Positions 5,133 through 5,468 of a stretch of DNA of 5,468 nucleotides are shown here, one piece after another (positions within the stretch are counted from its first letter, which is position 1; each line of letters starts with the position of its first letter). The translations under genes and the position numbers were made by a program. The notes under the pieces are model-generated. The model was not told where the DNA came from. It saw only the letters and a program-made list of their open reading frames with translations, and searched no databases. The DNA is from an uncultured Methanobrevibacter sp. (lineage in GTDB: Archaea > Methanobacteriota > Methanobacteria > Methanobacteriales > Methanobacteriaceae): assembly GCA_900319985.1 (NCBI GenBank), contig ONQL01000080.1, positions 1-5,468 on the forward strand. Reading direction: 5' to 3'.

Positions 5133-5468
5133 TTATGCACCTTCCTCGTATTTGAAGCATCTGACCTTTTTATTTCCTAGGTCAATCAGTTGTGGTCTTT
5201 CCTGTTTGCATCTATCGAATCTCATTTCGCATCTGTCGTAGTAGGGGCATCCGTTTGGTATTTCTCCGTGTAATGGTTGGTGTCCTTTTGTTAGTTCGAA
5301 TCCGTTTGCAGGTAGTGCTTTGTATAGTGCTTTGGTGTATGGGTGCAGGAGGTTTTCTCCGTTGCCTGTGAAGTCTTTGTTTTCTGCTATTTCTATTACG
5401 TATCCTGAGTAGAATATTCCTATTCTGTCTGCGATTTCGAGTGCTGCGTGGATGTCGTGTGTGATTAG
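5133..5468 (-). CDS. Peptide/nickel-type ABC transporter ATPase D, C-terminal 111 residues (enters from the right edge)
   Basis: This is the C-terminal end of a D-type importer ATPase. It begins inside the H-loop segment (LITHD, first residue at 5468) and continues through ADRIGIFYSGYVIE, the usual end of the nucleotide-binding domain. It then enters the oligopeptide/HPY extension with LLHPYTKALYKALP. The tail carries four cysteines, GCPYYDRC, then DRC, then VRC near the end. This layout matches D subunits in which four cysteines hold a [4Fe-4S] cluster. The stop TAA at 5135-5133 is 1 bp before the ATG of ATPase F. Codons for Tyr, Phe, His and most Asp and Asn end in C, unlike the permeases. 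The first 23 codons are identical in DNA to the end of the left D fragment. It could be the missing end of that gene (circle) or of a duplicate upstream. Confidence 0.92.
   Translation of the reverse strand, partial: LITHDIHAALEIADRIGIFYSGYVIEIAENKDFTGNGENLLHPYTKALYKALPANGFELTKGHQPLHGEIPNGCPYYDRCEMRFDRCKQERPQLIDLGNKKVRCFKYEEGA
5399..5468. repeat. Right copy of the 70-bp terminal direct repeat
   Basis: This copy is identical and directly oriented to bases 1-70, and it ends exactly at the last base. It is the start of the visible D C-terminal fragment on the minus strand. If one copy is removed and the ends are joined, the unit is 5398 bp and the D reading frame continues without a shift: 682 plus 266 coding bases make 316 codons including the stop. 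Confidence 0.97.

Noticed and set aside
5132..5140. GTG at 5140 as the start of ATPase F
   Set aside because: The GTG is part of the AAGGTG ribosome binding site that sits correctly before ATG 5131, and it would overlap the end of D. The later ATG is the better start.
1..5468. Small plasmid or virus genome
   Set aside because: The matching ends permit a circle, but all coding capacity is one housekeeping-type importer. There is no replication initiator, partition, mobilisation, integrase or capsid gene.

Overview
The window carries one class of system: an ABC importer of the peptide/nickel/metallophore (Dpp/Nik/Opp) family. Every gene is on the minus strand. The composition is AT-rich. Ribosome binding sites are close to GGAGGTGAT, and a BRE plus TTTATATA promoter precedes the binding-protein gene. 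That binding protein has an uncleaved N-terminal membrane anchor and many N-glycosylation sequons. Together these point to an archaeon, most likely a host-associated Methanobacteriales methanogen (Methanobrevibacter or Methanosphaera-like). The taxon is inferred from style, not from a marker gene.

Layout in transcription order, from high to low coordinates: the C-terminal third of a DppD/NikD-type ATPase (5468-5133), a complete short DppF/NikF-type ATPase (5131-4517), a 289-bp very AT-rich gap with a promoter (4516-4228), a substrate-binding protein (4227-2602), a 65-bp spacer with a perfect hairpin, permease B (2536-1544), permease C (1551-691), and the N-terminal 227 residues of a D-type ATPase running off the left edge (682-1). 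Within each block the genes are packed like an operon: B and C overlap by 8 bp, C to D is 8 bp, D to F is 1 bp. The shape is A-B-C-D-F, with membrane-anchored A capturing ligand outside the cell, B and C forming the channel, and D and F powering it.

The most important structural observation is that bases 1-70 are identical to bases 5399-5468. Joining position 1 to position 5398 gives a 5398-bp circle in which the two D fragments fuse in frame into one complete 315-residue ATPase and the unit becomes exactly one complete A-B-C-D-F operon. The sequence is therefore either a head-to-tail repeated operon (a tandem duplication whose D genes share a stretch of identity, collapsed by an assembler) or a truly circular molecule. 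No replication, partition or mobility gene is present, so I favour the tandem duplication or assembly-collapse reading over an autonomous element.

The signals worth a second look are regulatory: the hairpin with a T-rich tail between A and B, a long imperfect dyad over the predicted transcription start of A, and a weak promoter-like element pointing into the 3' end of F. I see no RNA genes, insertion sequences, CRISPR array or evident novel defence system.
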